DNA of 46,662 nucleotides from Bilamarchaeum sp050303335 (GCA_050303335.1 JBNLBN010000006.1:1-46662); one strand, 5' to 3'; positions 16,703 through 25,940 are shown, counted from the stretch's first letter. Notes: generated by a model from the letters alone, not told the origin. Numbers and translations are program-made.

Positions 16703-18790
16703 CTAGAACACCTTGGACATTCCCGGGATATCAATATCCCCTCCGAGTATCCCGGACAGTCCCTTAATGAATATCAATGTTGCGACAATGTTGAACAAAG
16801 GCAACAGGTAAGCAGGTATTATCAGCTTGGCAACGTTCTGTATCTCTGATCTTCCCACAAGTCCCTCTCCCCCTATTCCAGTATAACTTCCTGAAGCTTT
16901 GACCGGAGCGGTATCAGTAGGTGCGCAAAGGTCCGAGCATCTGAGGTTGATAGGCGGATCGAATGCATATGTCTCCTGCGTGAACAGGCAGGTCTCGCAT
17001 GCAGTCCTCGGAATCGCCACCCTGTGGTCTGAGTCGGTCGGGCAAACATCCGGTTCTGTGCTGCAATCTCCCTGTGTATAGTTGTTTGGAAGGGTAGCGC
17101 TTACTATCCTCCTTTCATCAGGGCAGCTCGTGCACTGCTCTCCGGGAAGGTTCTGTATGATCTCTATATTCACCTTGCAGCTTTCGGTGCAGCTCTGGCA
17201 TGCGGCAATCAGCTGATCTCCATCTTTGCAGCTGTCTGCCATGTTGTCAATGTCTCCACCCTCGATCCTGCAGTATGTGGGACAGCCTTCGCAAAGATCG
17301 TCGCATGAACCTGTTTCAGGAAACACGTATACGCATGATTCAAATGCGTTTGTGCTTTCCACACAATCTCTTGCTAAGTTGCATAGTGCTACCTGTTCCT
17401 GTCCCGCATCGGCTTTGGATGGCCTCCAGTCCATATCATCGTAATTCGTAACCCTGCAGTCAAAGCTTGATTGCAGGCAATTTCCTATCTCACCATTGTC
17501 CTTGTATCTGCAGTCGTTTTTCAATGGAGGTACAATCAGGCATGACTCGGGACACATCGCCTGTTCTGCCGCATCAGGAACAGGAACGGTCCTGATTATC
17601 TTGCATTCGACAGGCATTTGTGCACATACTTCCTGAGCATTTACTGGTATGGGAACACCTACATCACTAGATATGTTATACCTTATGCATAATGGGACAG
17701 ATCCAGGATATGGAAGCTCCCTGCAGATGACAGGACACAAAGCATAATCTCCGTAATTGCATGAAACGATCGTCCTTCCGTCATAGCTTCCATTGCTCCC
17801 TATTTCGAATTCACTGTCGCCGCCTATTACACGCGATGCAAGCTCTCCATCCTCGGGATCGAATGCAGCATAGATTTCAAGCGTGTTTGTAAACGGCTCT
17901 CCAGTTTCCTGAACATATGCAAGAGGAGCACTATCCCTGCATTCTATCGGGCAACTGGATTCTGAGTCACCGATTCCCTTGTCTCCTGCAAGTGCAGTAT
18001 CAAGGGTGACCCAGTCAAAAATGTACATCAATGGGAAGAAGAACATGATGCCTACGGCTGCCGCTATCAGCAGCCCGCCGATCTTCCTTGTAAAGAAGAA
18101 CGACCTTGCAACGATTCCTACGGCAAGTATCACTGGTCCCATGTTGAACGATATCTGCTCGACGAAAAACTGCTGGGCGCGCATCGATGAAAGCAGGTTT
18201 GTGTAATATTCGAAGAGTATGGCATTCATGTCCATATCAAGGATGTAATGGCCTGCTATCGTGGTAGTGACACCTACCTGGAGGCAATAAATTGTAAGGC
18301 AATAGAGTCCGATCCTCCTGTTTGCAAGCGATGCTTTTTCCACATTGTCAGCAATTACTTTTTCCGCACCTAATTTTGCACTTTCGGTATAATTTCCAAG
18401 ATATGCAGTAGCAACACTTTTCAGACAACTTTGGGTTATATCTGAACATATTGGGATATCCACCCCGCTTCCTAGTACTATTGTCTGTGCTATGACATCA
18501 AGGAATATTATCGTACCGATCAATGCAACGATTATTATCGCGTTTGCAAATATCTGGCTGAGTTCATTATTGGCCCAGCCCTTAATTTCAGGCATTTCGA
18601 ATCCGATCCCGACCATGTATGCGATCGCGACCAGCATAGTTGATCCAAGCAGGGCGAATATGGACAGGAGCTTCCAGTCGCGGGCAAGCTCCAGCGAAGA
18701 TGCCTCAGTAGACTGCGTGAACTCGTTCGAAGTGGTGGTCTGCGCGTAAATCGCTCCTATTATCAACAATAAAAATATCAGGTGTCTCAT
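16703..18790 (-). CDS. Array membrane paralog 4 with large cysteine-rich ectodomain
   Basis: At 695 aa this is twice the length of its siblings. Residues 1-265 follow the family: signal MRHLIFLLLIIGAIYAQ, TM with AIAYMVGIGF, MPEIKGWANNELSQ, and the motif in VARSFFFTRKIGGLLIA. The last 50 residues also follow it (LPLFNIVATLIFIKGLSGILGGDIDIPGMSKVF). Between them about 340 residues are inserted with some 40 cysteines in short spacings (CPIEC, CEGCPTYC, CQSCTESC, CTSC), probably many small disulfide-knotted repeats outside the membrane. ATGA overlap with paralog 5 shows translational coupling. The insertion sits in the same loop that is short in the siblings. Confidence 0.78.
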   Translation of the reverse strand: MRHLIFLLLIIGAIYAQTTTSNEFTQSTEASSLELARDWKLLSIFALLGSTMLVAIAYMVGIGFEMPEIKGWANNELSQIFANAIIIVALIGTIIFLDVIAQTIVLGSGVDIPICSDITQSCLKSVATAYLGNYTESAKLGAEKVIADNVEKASLANRRIGLYCLTIYCLQVGVTTTIAGHYILDMDMNAILFEYYTNLLSSMRAQQFFVEQISFNMGPVILAVGIVARSFFFTRKIGGLLIAAAVGIMFFFPLMYIFDWVTLDTALAGDKGIGDSESSCPIECRDSAPLAYVQETGEPFTNTLEIYAAFDPEDGELASRVIGGDSEFEIGSNGSYDGRTIVSCNYGDYALCPVICRELPYPGSVPLCIRYNISSDVGVPIPVNAQEVCAQMPVECKIIRTVPVPDAAEQAMCPESCLIVPPLKNDCRYKDNGEIGNCLQSSFDCRVTNYDDMDWRPSKADAGQEQVALCNLARDCVESTNAFESCVYVFPETGSCDDLCEGCPTYCRIEGGDIDNMADSCKDGDQLIAACQSCTESCKVNIEIIQNLPGEQCTSCPDERRIVSATLPNNYTQGDCSTEPDVCPTDSDHRVAIPRTACETCLFTQETYAFDPPINLRCSDLCAPTDTAPVKASGSYTGIGGEGLVGRSEIQNVAKLIIPAYLLPLFNIVATLIFIKGLSGILGGDIDIPGMSKVF

Positions 18791-19779
18791 CCTATCGTCC
18801 TCAATGCCTTATTGGCAGCGCCTAAAAATGCGACCAGCAGTGCAATCGTAAGGTTCGGAAGGAAGAATGCCTGCGGGATAAGCCTTGCAACCCCCCAGAA
18901 TCCTAGAGGGTTGCCAATAGATTGGCCCACTACATTAAAGTTACACCCTCCAACTACATTGTCATATACGGCTGTTTCGTAATTCTCGCAGTCGTCAAAG
19001 AGAGCGTCGTACATCGCGAAATTGAACACATACATGAATGGTACAATTACGTAGAGCCCGAGGACGACTGCAATGAATATGTTCCCGAGGCTTCTTGTGG
19101 GGATGAATATCCTCAGGAAGAATGCGGACGGAAGTATCCACCTTACCACGTTTTCATTGATGAAACTCAGGGCAAGCTTCTGCATGTTGATGCTGAGCAG
19201 CGCCGGCACGAGGAAAGAATTCAATATTATGTCATATTGGTTGGAGATGATCCTTCTGTATGCTCCCGCAGTAGATGTATAAGTATCTACAAGCGGGAAC
19301 TGTATAGATATCGCAAAAGTAGAATCCATAAGTTCTCCAATATATCTTTCTATATATAATTCCGAAATGGATTTTGCATCAGCCTTCGCGATGTCAATAT
19401 AGCAGTCTGCAACATCATTTGCACCTGCTCCCTCGAAATAGCATCCCTCATCTATCCCTTCGATGTTTTCAAACAGCGATCCGTAGAAGAACTGGGTGAC
19501 AAAGCAGGAGGTAACGAGTATTCCTCCGATCGCAACCAAAAGCACAACCGAGAATCCGAGGTGGTAAGCCTCGTCCTTTGCAAAGACTATGTAGTTGGGG
19601 TTGCTCATGAACTGCCCTGCCATGTATGCGATTGCTATTACTATAGTAGTAAGGCCGAGCACTGCAAATATCACGGGCCCCTGTTCGTAAAGGACGATAT
19701 CAGTCGCGTTCTCGAAGTCGAGGCACGATGAGGAAAATGACAGGGCCGCCATTGCAAGCATGAACAGAGCGAATCTCAT
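18787..19779 (-). CDS. Array membrane paralog 5
   Basis: I place the start at the ATG at 19779, which overlaps the stop of paralog 6 as ATGA and begins a good signal peptide (MRFALFMLAMAALSFSSSC). A GTG-type start at 19809 would put ten polar residues before it. The protein is 330 aa. Landmarks are AIAYMAGQFMSNP, NYIVFAKDEAYH, the motif in FLRIFIPTRSLGNIFIA, then VIVPF. The ectodomain holds a few cysteines. The C terminus is shorter than in the siblings (GAANKALRTIG), with the usual final LGG segment missing. Confidence 0.75.
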   Translation of the reverse strand: MRFALFMLAMAALSFSSSCLDFENATDIVLYEQGPVIFAVLGLTTIVIAIAYMAGQFMSNPNYIVFAKDEAYHLGFSVVLLVAIGGILVTSCFVTQFFYGSLFENIEGIDEGCYFEGAGANDVADCYIDIAKADAKSISELYIERYIGELMDSTFAISIQFPLVDTYTSTAGAYRRIISNQYDIILNSFLVPALLSINMQKLALSFINENVVRWILPSAFFLRIFIPTRSLGNIFIAVVLGLYVIVPFMYVFNFAMYDALFDDCENYETAVYDNVVGGCNFNVVGQSIGNPLGFWGVARLIPQAFFLPNLTIALLVAFLGAANKALRTIG

Positions 19780-20966
19780 ATCAATCGCTGTACTCCTGCC
19801 ATGTACCACTCTCCTCCGAGAGCGGTTGATAGGCTTCTTGCTCCTGCTATTGTGATTATCGCTATCAGTATGAAGTCAATGTATCCGATTAAAACCAGGT
19901 TGTTCACTGCCGTGAGGAATGTCTCAAGCGCCTGGAACGCCCCTACTGCGTAGTCCCGTCCGAGGCCTGCCGAATATGCAATATCCCATGCAAGCATCAA
20001 TGCCGTTCCTGCAAGCTGGAAGATGACATTGATAAGCGGGTAAACTATCTCTTTGACAATGTTGTAGCAGGCAGGATAGAATCCTGCAGTCCACGGCGTG
20101 AAAAGCAGCGGGAGGCAGACAAGCAATGCAAATACGACATCAGTAAGGGAAAGCAGGACTCTGATCGCTTCCGATTCGCACAACGGCTCGAATGCGATCA
20201 TCACTCCGGGATTGGCATCCAGCGAATTGAGGTTGATCGTTGGGTTGGGCATGTCTATCGATCCGTTCAGGTTATCGGCAAGGATAACTCCGAAAGGGAA
20301 GAATATCATTCCGGCAAGCGTCACGGCTATCATCGTGTTCCCTATCCTCCTGGAAAATGGTATCAGCCGCAGAATGAACGAAAGGGGAAGCAGCACCGTG
20401 GGAGCAGCCACCTGCATGAACACGATCATCATCCTCATGCCCTCCGCGATGAACATCGCATTAGTGAGCGCGGAAGATGCTACATTCAGGGTACCAAGTA
20501 GGATACCCACTCCTCCCAGGGGATTCGTGGAATAGCTTATGGAAACATACCACAGGGGGATGTTCATGTAGGGCGAATAAGTAGCAGCGATCCTGATCTT
20601 CGCCGCAGCCCTCATGATCGTGATGAATGCGTGGTCATATTCGCTGATCCAGTTGTCCATGGTGTCCTTTGCAACCTGGATATAATCTGTTTCGCCGGTC
20701 AGAGCCACGCTTATCCCGCTCGAACTCAGGAAAAAAGCGGTAACAAGAGCAATAAGGATCACTCCTGCAAAAAGCTCCCGCAGCTCGGTCTTCGCCCAGG
20801 CCTCGAGCCTAGGATCGGCGATGGCGGTTGCCAGCATGCTCATTGCCGCGATGAATATAGTTACAAGGATTATTACAACCGGAACTGCATAGGTCAAGTT
20901 CACAGGTTCTACGGCAAATGATATGTTTGCAAGAATAAAAAGCAATAGAGCCAGCCTGAAATGCAT
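19776..20966 (-). CDS. Array membrane paralog 6, first gene of the array
   Basis: The 396-aa protein opens the nine-gene transcript. It has a signal sequence (MHFRLALLLFILANISFA), MSMLATAIADPRLEAWAKTELRE, the family motif in ILRLIPFSRRIGNTMIA, then FFPFG. A longer C-terminal half follows with two or three extra hydrophobic helices, ending LSTALGGEWYMAGVQRLI. A TATA-like element about 25 bp upstream of the ATG (near 20990) predicts a leaderless mRNA. It shares the 80-bp promoter region with the divergent 1205-aa protein gene. Confidence 0.75.
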   Translation of the reverse strand: MHFRLALLLFILANISFAVEPVNLTYAVPVVIILVTIFIAAMSMLATAIADPRLEAWAKTELRELFAGVILIALVTAFFLSSSGISVALTGETDYIQVAKDTMDNWISEYDHAFITIMRAAAKIRIAATYSPYMNIPLWYVSISYSTNPLGGVGILLGTLNVASSALTNAMFIAEGMRMMIVFMQVAAPTVLLPLSFILRLIPFSRRIGNTMIAVTLAGMIFFPFGVILADNLNGSIDMPNPTINLNSLDANPGVMIAFEPLCESEAIRVLLSLTDVVFALLVCLPLLFTPWTAGFYPACYNIVKEIVYPLINVIFQLAGTALMLAWDIAYSAGLGRDYAVGAFQALETFLTAVNNLVLIGYIDFILIAIITIAGARSLSTALGGEWYMAGVQRLI

Positions 20967-21046
20967 GCACTCTAATCTTCTTTATGTATTTAAATTTTAT
21001 CTGTTCGGACCAGATAGTTTAAAAATTTAATAATTGCATTCAGTAC
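20967..21046. promoter_or_regulatory. Divergent promoter region between the two arms of the array
   Basis: This 80-bp AT-rich stretch holds two TATA-like elements back to back. AAATTTAAATAC on the minus strand (about 20985-20997) is about 25 bp before the paralog 6 ATG. TTTAAAAATTT on the plus strand (about 21017-21027) is about 25 bp before the ATG at 21047. Both transcripts should be leaderless. The arrangement links the membrane array with the 1205-aa protein and the PadR-like regulator. Confidence 0.6.
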
Positions 21047-24000
21047 ATGAGATTATTGCTCGTCATCTTGCTGTTATCCGGGATCGGTTTTTCGCAGGTC
21101 TGTGTGTCCTGCAACGAATTGGCGGACGCCCCTGAGGCAAATCTGTTCACCACCCTTGAGAACGAGATGCTTACGATCTATGCATCCTACGACAACAACA
21201 CCGGCGGGCAGTTCATAAGGGAGCCCATAGACAATGCCATACTTATCGTCGAACCATACAATGATTCGCACGGCCAGCTCGGCGGTCCTTTCAGGGTATA
21301 TACCGATGACGAGGGGAGGGCGGAATTCAACTTCGGAAACTATGCAGACGGCTGCGTCAATTTCAAGGTCCTCTATTGCCCTTTTTGCAATCCTGATTCT
21401 CCTGCATGCGGATTCGAGGCATGCATGGAATATTCCGGGATGGAAACAGATGCAACGACTGCAAACGAACTTGATCTGGCACCAGGAGCAGAAGTCCGGT
21501 CCCCGCTCAATGACAAGAGATTCATGCCTGCAATATCGCAGGAATACTACTGCCCTCCGCCACCACCGTTAGGTGCCACGCCATCCATCTGTTTCCCGCT
21601 ATTGCTTATTTTCTCCCTGCTTGCAGGATCGATGTACATGACAGGCAGGAACCCGTTTGCCGGATTCAATATCGGCGGAGCGAGGATGGGGCGTCACATA
21701 AGATACCAGGCAAGGGGAAGGAGCTTCTCGGCTTCAGCAATGGCGCTTGCATCTGCTGCTATCTCAATCGGACAGGCAGCAAAGGCTGCAAAGGCCGGAA
21801 ACCTGGCTGATATGGAAAAGCGTGCTGCAAGGAACAGGTACTTCGGTGCCAACCTGATCAGCAGCGAAGTAGGTGTCAGAAGAGGAATCTCTGCAAGAAG
21901 AGGAGCTAGACGTGCCGCAAATACTGCAGGAAACCGTGCTGCTGCAGAGGCGAAAGCCAAAGGCGCATCAGCAGATGGAATAGCACAGGCAAGGCGCGGA
22001 GCTGAGAGGAAAGCATTTTCAAGACACATGGAAGCACGTTCAAGCATCATCTCAGTTGAAGATGACCAGCAGCGCCGCGGATCCATGACCGGAATAATGA
22101 CCGGATCAGGCATGGCATTCCTTCCTGGCGGAGGAGGTGTCCGTGCGGAGGAAACCGTACAGTCTAATTCAGGATTCTGGGGCAACCTCTTTGGTACCAT
22201 GGGAAGAATGACTATGATAATTGCAACCCAGACGACAATCGGAAGGGTTGTAGACGGGTTCATGTTCCTCCACAACAGGCAGGGGGCCCTTGAAAGAATG
22301 GGCATTACCAACTACGAGAAGAGAGTAGGAGAGGATCTTCATGCAATAAGGGATATGTCCGACGAAGGCGGCCTGATTGTCCAGGTTGGAGATACCCAGA
22401 TGGTAGTTAGAAATGCCAGGGCAGATGTGGAAGGGAATACCGTATACAATGTTCTTATCCCGACAGCAGAGGGAGAAACGACCGAAAGGACAGTCACGAT
22501 CAACAAGCAGGGAACTGTAGTTGCAATGACTTACGAGATGACTTTGACCGAGGATATGGCAAGGCAGGTCCCTGGTGCCCAGGCAGGACAAGCAGTCACA
22601 GTCGAGATGAGAAAAGGAGAAGTTACATTCAATCCGGGAACTGCCCAATCATTCACTATTGACAGGAACAATGACCCTGTTCTTTATGACGACCTTGCAG
22701 GAGCATCAAGAACGCCGGGATACGGTTTCAACGTGGGAGCAGATGCATCAGAATTCCAGAATACCCACAGGCAGAACAGCGAGTCATTCGGAGCGCTTGC
22801 GGCAGCTGCAGGAATGGATGCATCCATTGCCCAGATGCATGCAGGCGAGGACATCAGCAGTCAGATAGAAAAAGATCCGGATTCAAGGCAAGTCGTCCGC
22901 AACCAGAGACAGAACATGGCGACAGACGACATGGCTACACTCCTGGCAACTGATCCTCATACAATGGATTCCATGGGAGACATGAGCGCAAGAAAGGGCG
23001 AGCAGTCCAAATTCGGAGACAGGTCCCAGACAGAAGTCGCGACCATGAGGGTTGCTGAAGCTTACAGGAATGCAGACGTAGGCGGAAGAGAATTTACGGA
23101 TAATATCAAGAAAGCATCCGGTTTCAATCAACATGATCCCAACGGTGTGAGGGTGGCAGCAGCGACCCAGGAGTTCGTTCAGAGTTCAAGCGCATCGGAA
23201 CTAGCCGGCATGAATGAGGACCAGGTGCGGGCAAACCTAGTCGAAGGGGTGGCACGGGGCCTGACCCAGCAGGGTGTTCATCCTGAAACAGCACGAATAG
23301 ATGCAGAAAGGATAGTATCAGAAACCAATATTGGTAATGTTACCCAGGCAGTCAATGGTGCAGGCAGTTCATTGATCCAGCAATTCGAAAACCAGGGATT
23401 CAACCAGGAAACAGTCCAGAGGCTTGCACAGGCTGATGTCTCGCACGTCGGCCAGGTAGCACAGACTGGTATGATGATGAGCGACGACCGTGTTGCCGAT
23501 GTAGTTTCCCACCAGCCTACCACTGATTACAGGTTCAATCCGGAAATGCAAGCCAAGATCGACCAGTACAGGATCTACGGTGGTGTCCAGCAGGATATCC
23601 AGGCAATAGGACAGTCCGCCCAGAGTGGACAATACGCAGCCGCCGCCGAAAGCCAGAACCGTGCTGTAGAAACACAGAACCTCTATCTCCATGCGAAAGC
23701 AAGCGAGCAGATCGTTCAGGATCCGCAGGTGCCGACAACAACAGAAACAGTAACAATCAATAACCAGCAGAGGGACATGACAATCTCAGACCAATACATG
23801 GCCGGGACCGAAATGGCATACGAGGGTTCAAGAAGGCTTCACAGGATGAGGCAGCCTGGTGACCAGGGTTATGATGCTGCTGTCCACGGAGCTATTGCGG
23901 ATGAATCCCAGGCAGTATCAACTATTGCACAGGGGGCCCAAACCGGAAATTATGATTTCGTCAGCCATGCTGCTGAAGAACGTGCAAGATATCATCTTCA

Positions 24001-24664
24001 AAATGGCAATGATGCGGCTGCCCAGCAATATTTCCAGATTGCCGAGCAGGCGCAATCTCTGAATGAAGCAAGCCGGAACCTTCCGGAGAATCCTCCGCCT
24101 GATCAGGTTTCACAGCTTCAGGAGCAGCACCGGGACCTATTCAATGCAACCCAATCCATGAACCCGGATTCAAACCAGTCAATGCAGTATGCCTGCGCAA
24201 GAACTGGAGCAATCCAGTATGAAGCAAGCCGCGAGTTAAGCACAAGGACAAATATTGCACAAGACATTGCAACTGGTGATTTTGGAACTGCCATATCAAC
24301 AGCCTCCCAGAGATACAGGTATCACAGGGAGCAGGGTAATGAAGCAGAAGCAGAGCACTATCAGCATCTTATTGAGGAGGCAGGGCGTTTAAGGGCGGCG
24401 CAAAACAACGATGAAGCAAACCAGATCAGAACCTCCCTGTATCAGGATCTGGGTGTGCAAAGAGTGCAGCACGATCCTTCACAAGGTCCAGAGCGTGGGC
24501 CTACATTCGCAGTGTCAACAGAAACACAACAGGATGTTAGAGCTACTGCTACCAGAACCTACAGTACCGCAGTAAACCTGGGCGGAGAAGGGTACGGCCA
24601 CATAATCGATTCTGCTGACAGGGCAGGAAGGCTCGCTCAAAATGATTCTGAGGATCAAACATGA
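21047..24664 (+). CDS. 1205-aa signal/TM protein with long Ala/Gln-rich cytoplasmic repeats
   Basis: The protein has a signal peptide (MRLLLVILLLSGIGFSQ) and a cysteine-containing beta-sandwich ectodomain of about 150 residues. A proline run (CPPPPPLG) leads to a membrane helix (CFPLLLIFSLLAGSMYMTG) near residues 185-205, whose YMTG-x-NP resembles TM1 of the six array paralogs. The remaining 1000 residues are rich in Ala, Gln, Arg and Glu. They begin with a basic helical segment, may include a second hydrophobic stretch near 390-410, and end with three related helical units about 110 residues apart (starting near 845, 955 and 1065). These units share a pattern like (A/T)xxGxYxxA, as in TPR-like hairpins. 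The function is unknown; it could be a cytoplasmic scaffold or effector of the array. Confidence 0.75.
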   Translation: MRLLLVILLLSGIGFSQVCVSCNELADAPEANLFTTLENEMLTIYASYDNNTGGQFIREPIDNAILIVEPYNDSHGQLGGPFRVYTDDEGRAEFNFGNYADGCVNFKVLYCPFCNPDSPACGFEACMEYSGMETDATTANELDLAPGAEVRSPLNDKRFMPAISQEYYCPPPPPLGATPSICFPLLLIFSLLAGSMYMTGRNPFAGFNIGGARMGRHIRYQARGRSFSASAMALASAAISIGQAAKAAKAGNLADMEKRAARNRYFGANLISSEVGVRRGISARRGARRAANTAGNRAAAEAKAKGASADGIAQARRGAERKAFSRHMEARSSIISVEDDQQRRGSMTGIMTGSGMAFLPGGGGVRAEETVQSNSGFWGNLFGTMGRMTMIIATQTTIGRVVDGFMFLHNRQGALERMGITNYEKRVGEDLHAIRDMSDEGGLIVQVGDTQMVVRNARADVEGNTVYNVLIPTAEGETTERTVTINKQGTVVAMTYEMTLTEDMARQVPGAQAGQAVTVEMRKGEVTFNPGTAQSFTIDRNNDPVLYDDLAGASRTPGYGFNVGADASEFQNTHRQNSESFGALAAAAGMDASIAQMHAGEDISSQIEKDPDSRQVVRNQRQNMATDDMATLLATDPHTMDSMGDMSARKGEQSKFGDRSQTEVATMRVAEAYRNADVGGREFTDNIKKASGFNQHDPNGVRVAAATQEFVQSSSASELAGMNEDQVRANLVEGVARGLTQQGVHPETARIDAERIVSETNIGNVTQAVNGAGSSLIQQFENQGFNQETVQRLAQADVSHVGQVAQTGMMMSDDRVADVVSHQPTTDYRFNPEMQAKIDQYRIYGGVQQDIQAIGQSAQSGQYAAAAESQNRAVETQNLYLHAKASEQIVQDPQVPTTTETVTINNQQRDMTISDQYMAGTEMAYEGSRRLHRMRQPGDQGYDAAVHGAIADESQAVSTIAQGAQTGNYDFVSHAAEERARYHLQNGNDAAAQQYFQIAEQAQSLNEASRNLPENPPPDQVSQLQEQHRDLFNATQSMNPDSNQSMQYACARTGAIQYEASRELSTRTNIAQDIATGDFGTAISTASQRYRYHREQGNEAEAEHYQHLIEEAGRLRAAQNNDEANQIRTSLYQDLGVQRVQHDPSQGPERGPTFAVSTETQQDVRATATRTYSTAVNLGGEGYGHIIDSADRAGRLAQNDSEDQT

Positions 24665-24960
24665 AGCCGATAAAGAGGCTCAACAGGCTTCTTACATCAG
24701 GAAACCTGTGGCTTTACGTCCTTTCGCTTTCTTCGAAGAAGCAGATCTACGCATATGAACTGGATTCGAAAATTGAGGAAAAATTCAATTTCCGCCCGAA
24801 CAAAATAATGAACTACGTAGTGCTCTACAAGCTTGAGAACGAGGGCCTCATTTCATCCGAATTCCTTGAAAGGAGGAAATACTACCGTATCACGCCCAAG
24901 GGCCAGGAAGCGCTTGACCAGGCAAGAACATACTTTAAAGAGTTAGCGGATAAACTCTGA
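24661..24960 (+). CDS. PadR-like winged-helix regulator
   Basis: This is a 99-aa winged-helix protein. It has NLWLYVLSLSSKKQIYAYEL, a recognition helix near PNKIMNYVVLYKLENEGLI and the wing RRKYYRITPKGQEAL, the hallmark of PadR and related small transcription factors. It lacks the long C-terminal dimerisation helices of larger PadR proteins. It overlaps the preceding gene as ATGA, so it is made together with the 1205-aa protein and may control the divergent promoter region. That regulatory link is inferred from position. Confidence 0.8.
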   Translation: MKPIKRLNRLLTSGNLWLYVLSLSSKKQIYAYELDSKIEEKFNFRPNKIMNYVVLYKLENEGLISSEFLERRKYYRITPKGQEALDQARTYFKELADKL

Positions 24961-24964
24961 TCTG

Positions 24965-25510
24965 ATGCGGATAGTACTAACAGGGTCCCCAGGCACCGGA
25001 AAGACCACATTGTCGAAAATCATTGCAGAGAAGCTCGGCTTAGAGCTTATCTCAATCAAGGAGTTCGTGGAAGACAACAACCTCCTTAACGGCATCGAGG
25101 TCGATGTCCAGGAGCTTAAGAAGGCATTCGAGTACCTCAACGATGCAGACGACTTCCTTATAGAAGGGCATCTTGCGTGCGAGATAAAGATCCCTGCAGA
25201 TTTCATATTTGTCCTCCGCTCCGATCCGGAAAGGCTTCGCGAACTTTACAGGGAAAGGGGCTACGATGATGAGAAGATAAAAGAAAACCTCCTTGCCGAG
25301 ATGCTCGACTACTGCACCCAGAAATCCGAGAAGAATTACGGAAGGGTCCTTGAAGTAGATACAACTGCAAGAAGCATTGATGAGACAGTTGCGGTCATAA
25401 TCGACGCCGTAAGGAATAATAAGGAAGTCATAGATAATGTAGACTATAGCGACAAGCTGTTGACGGCTGTATCCGGAGGATCACATGAAGGAAGAGAAGA
25501 GACTGATTGA
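24965..25510 (+). CDS. Fap7/AK6-type adenylate kinase-like NTPase
   Basis: The P-loop GSPGTGKT (residues 7-14) opens the protein. FLIEGHLACEIKIPADFIFVLRSDPERLRELYRERGYDDEKIKENLLAEMLDYC follows the archaeal and eukaryotic Fap7/AK6 family (COG1936), which combines adenylate kinase activity with a role in small-subunit ribosome maturation. At 181 aa it is the normal length; the C-terminal 25 residues run into the start of scpB (26-bp overlap). It begins 4 bp after the PadR-like gene. Confidence 0.85.
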   Translation: MRIVLTGSPGTGKTTLSKIIAEKLGLELISIKEFVEDNNLLNGIEVDVQELKKAFEYLNDADDFLIEGHLACEIKIPADFIFVLRSDPERLRELYRERGYDDEKIKENLLAEMLDYCTQKSEKNYGRVLEVDTTARSIDETVAVIIDAVRNNKEVIDNVDYSDKLLTAVSGGSHEGREETD

Positions 25511-25940
25511 GGCGGCACTGTTTATATCAGGCCGCGCGATGTCAATTGACGAGATGAAGACCCTCACAGGAATAGGTGCGGTCGGATACCTGAAAAACAC
25601 CCTCAGCGAGCTCCAGAAGGAGTACAACGATAGGAAATCCGCAATCGAGATAATCGAAGCAGGGAACAAGTACGAGATGCGCGTTAGGAACGAGTGCGTA
25701 TCGAGGGTGAAGAGCTTTGCGCAGGACACCCAGATCAGCAAGCCTGCCCTCCGAACGCTTGCATACATTTCTAAACATGACGGTCTATTGAAATCTACGC
25801 TTGTAAAGAAAATCGGCACCCAGGCCTACCAGGATGTAAAAGAGCTGGTCCAGTCCGATTTCGTGAAGGCACAAAAGCACGGGCGGACTTCCAAACTTTT
25901 CCTGACCGAGAAGTTTAAGAAATATTTCGCTCAAGAGTAA
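25485..25940 (+). CDS. scpB: ScpB, condensin-type segregation protein
   Basis: ScpB forms the winged-helix partner of the kleisin ScpA in SMC complexes. The opening RLIEAALFISGRAMSIDEM and the middle SKPALRTLAYISKHDGLLKSTLVKKIGTQAYQDVKELVQSDFV match the two winged helices of the family, and the length (151 aa) fits archaeal ScpB. A GGAGG lies five bases before the ATG at 25485. ScpA and SMC are not in the window. Six bases separate its stop from the tRNA gene, so the tRNA promoter must lie within its 3' end. Confidence 0.87.
   Translation: MKEEKRLIEAALFISGRAMSIDEMKTLTGIGAVGYLKNTLSELQKEYNDRKSAIEIIEAGNKYEMRVRNECVSRVKSFAQDTQISKPALRTLAYISKHDGLLKSTLVKKIGTQAYQDVKELVQSDFVKAQKHGRTSKLFLTEKFKKYFAQE

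Noticed and set aside
24661..24960. Toxin-antitoxin or antitoxin-like reading of the small PadR-like gene
   Set aside because: The winged-helix pattern is PadR-like and no toxin-like partner lies next to it.
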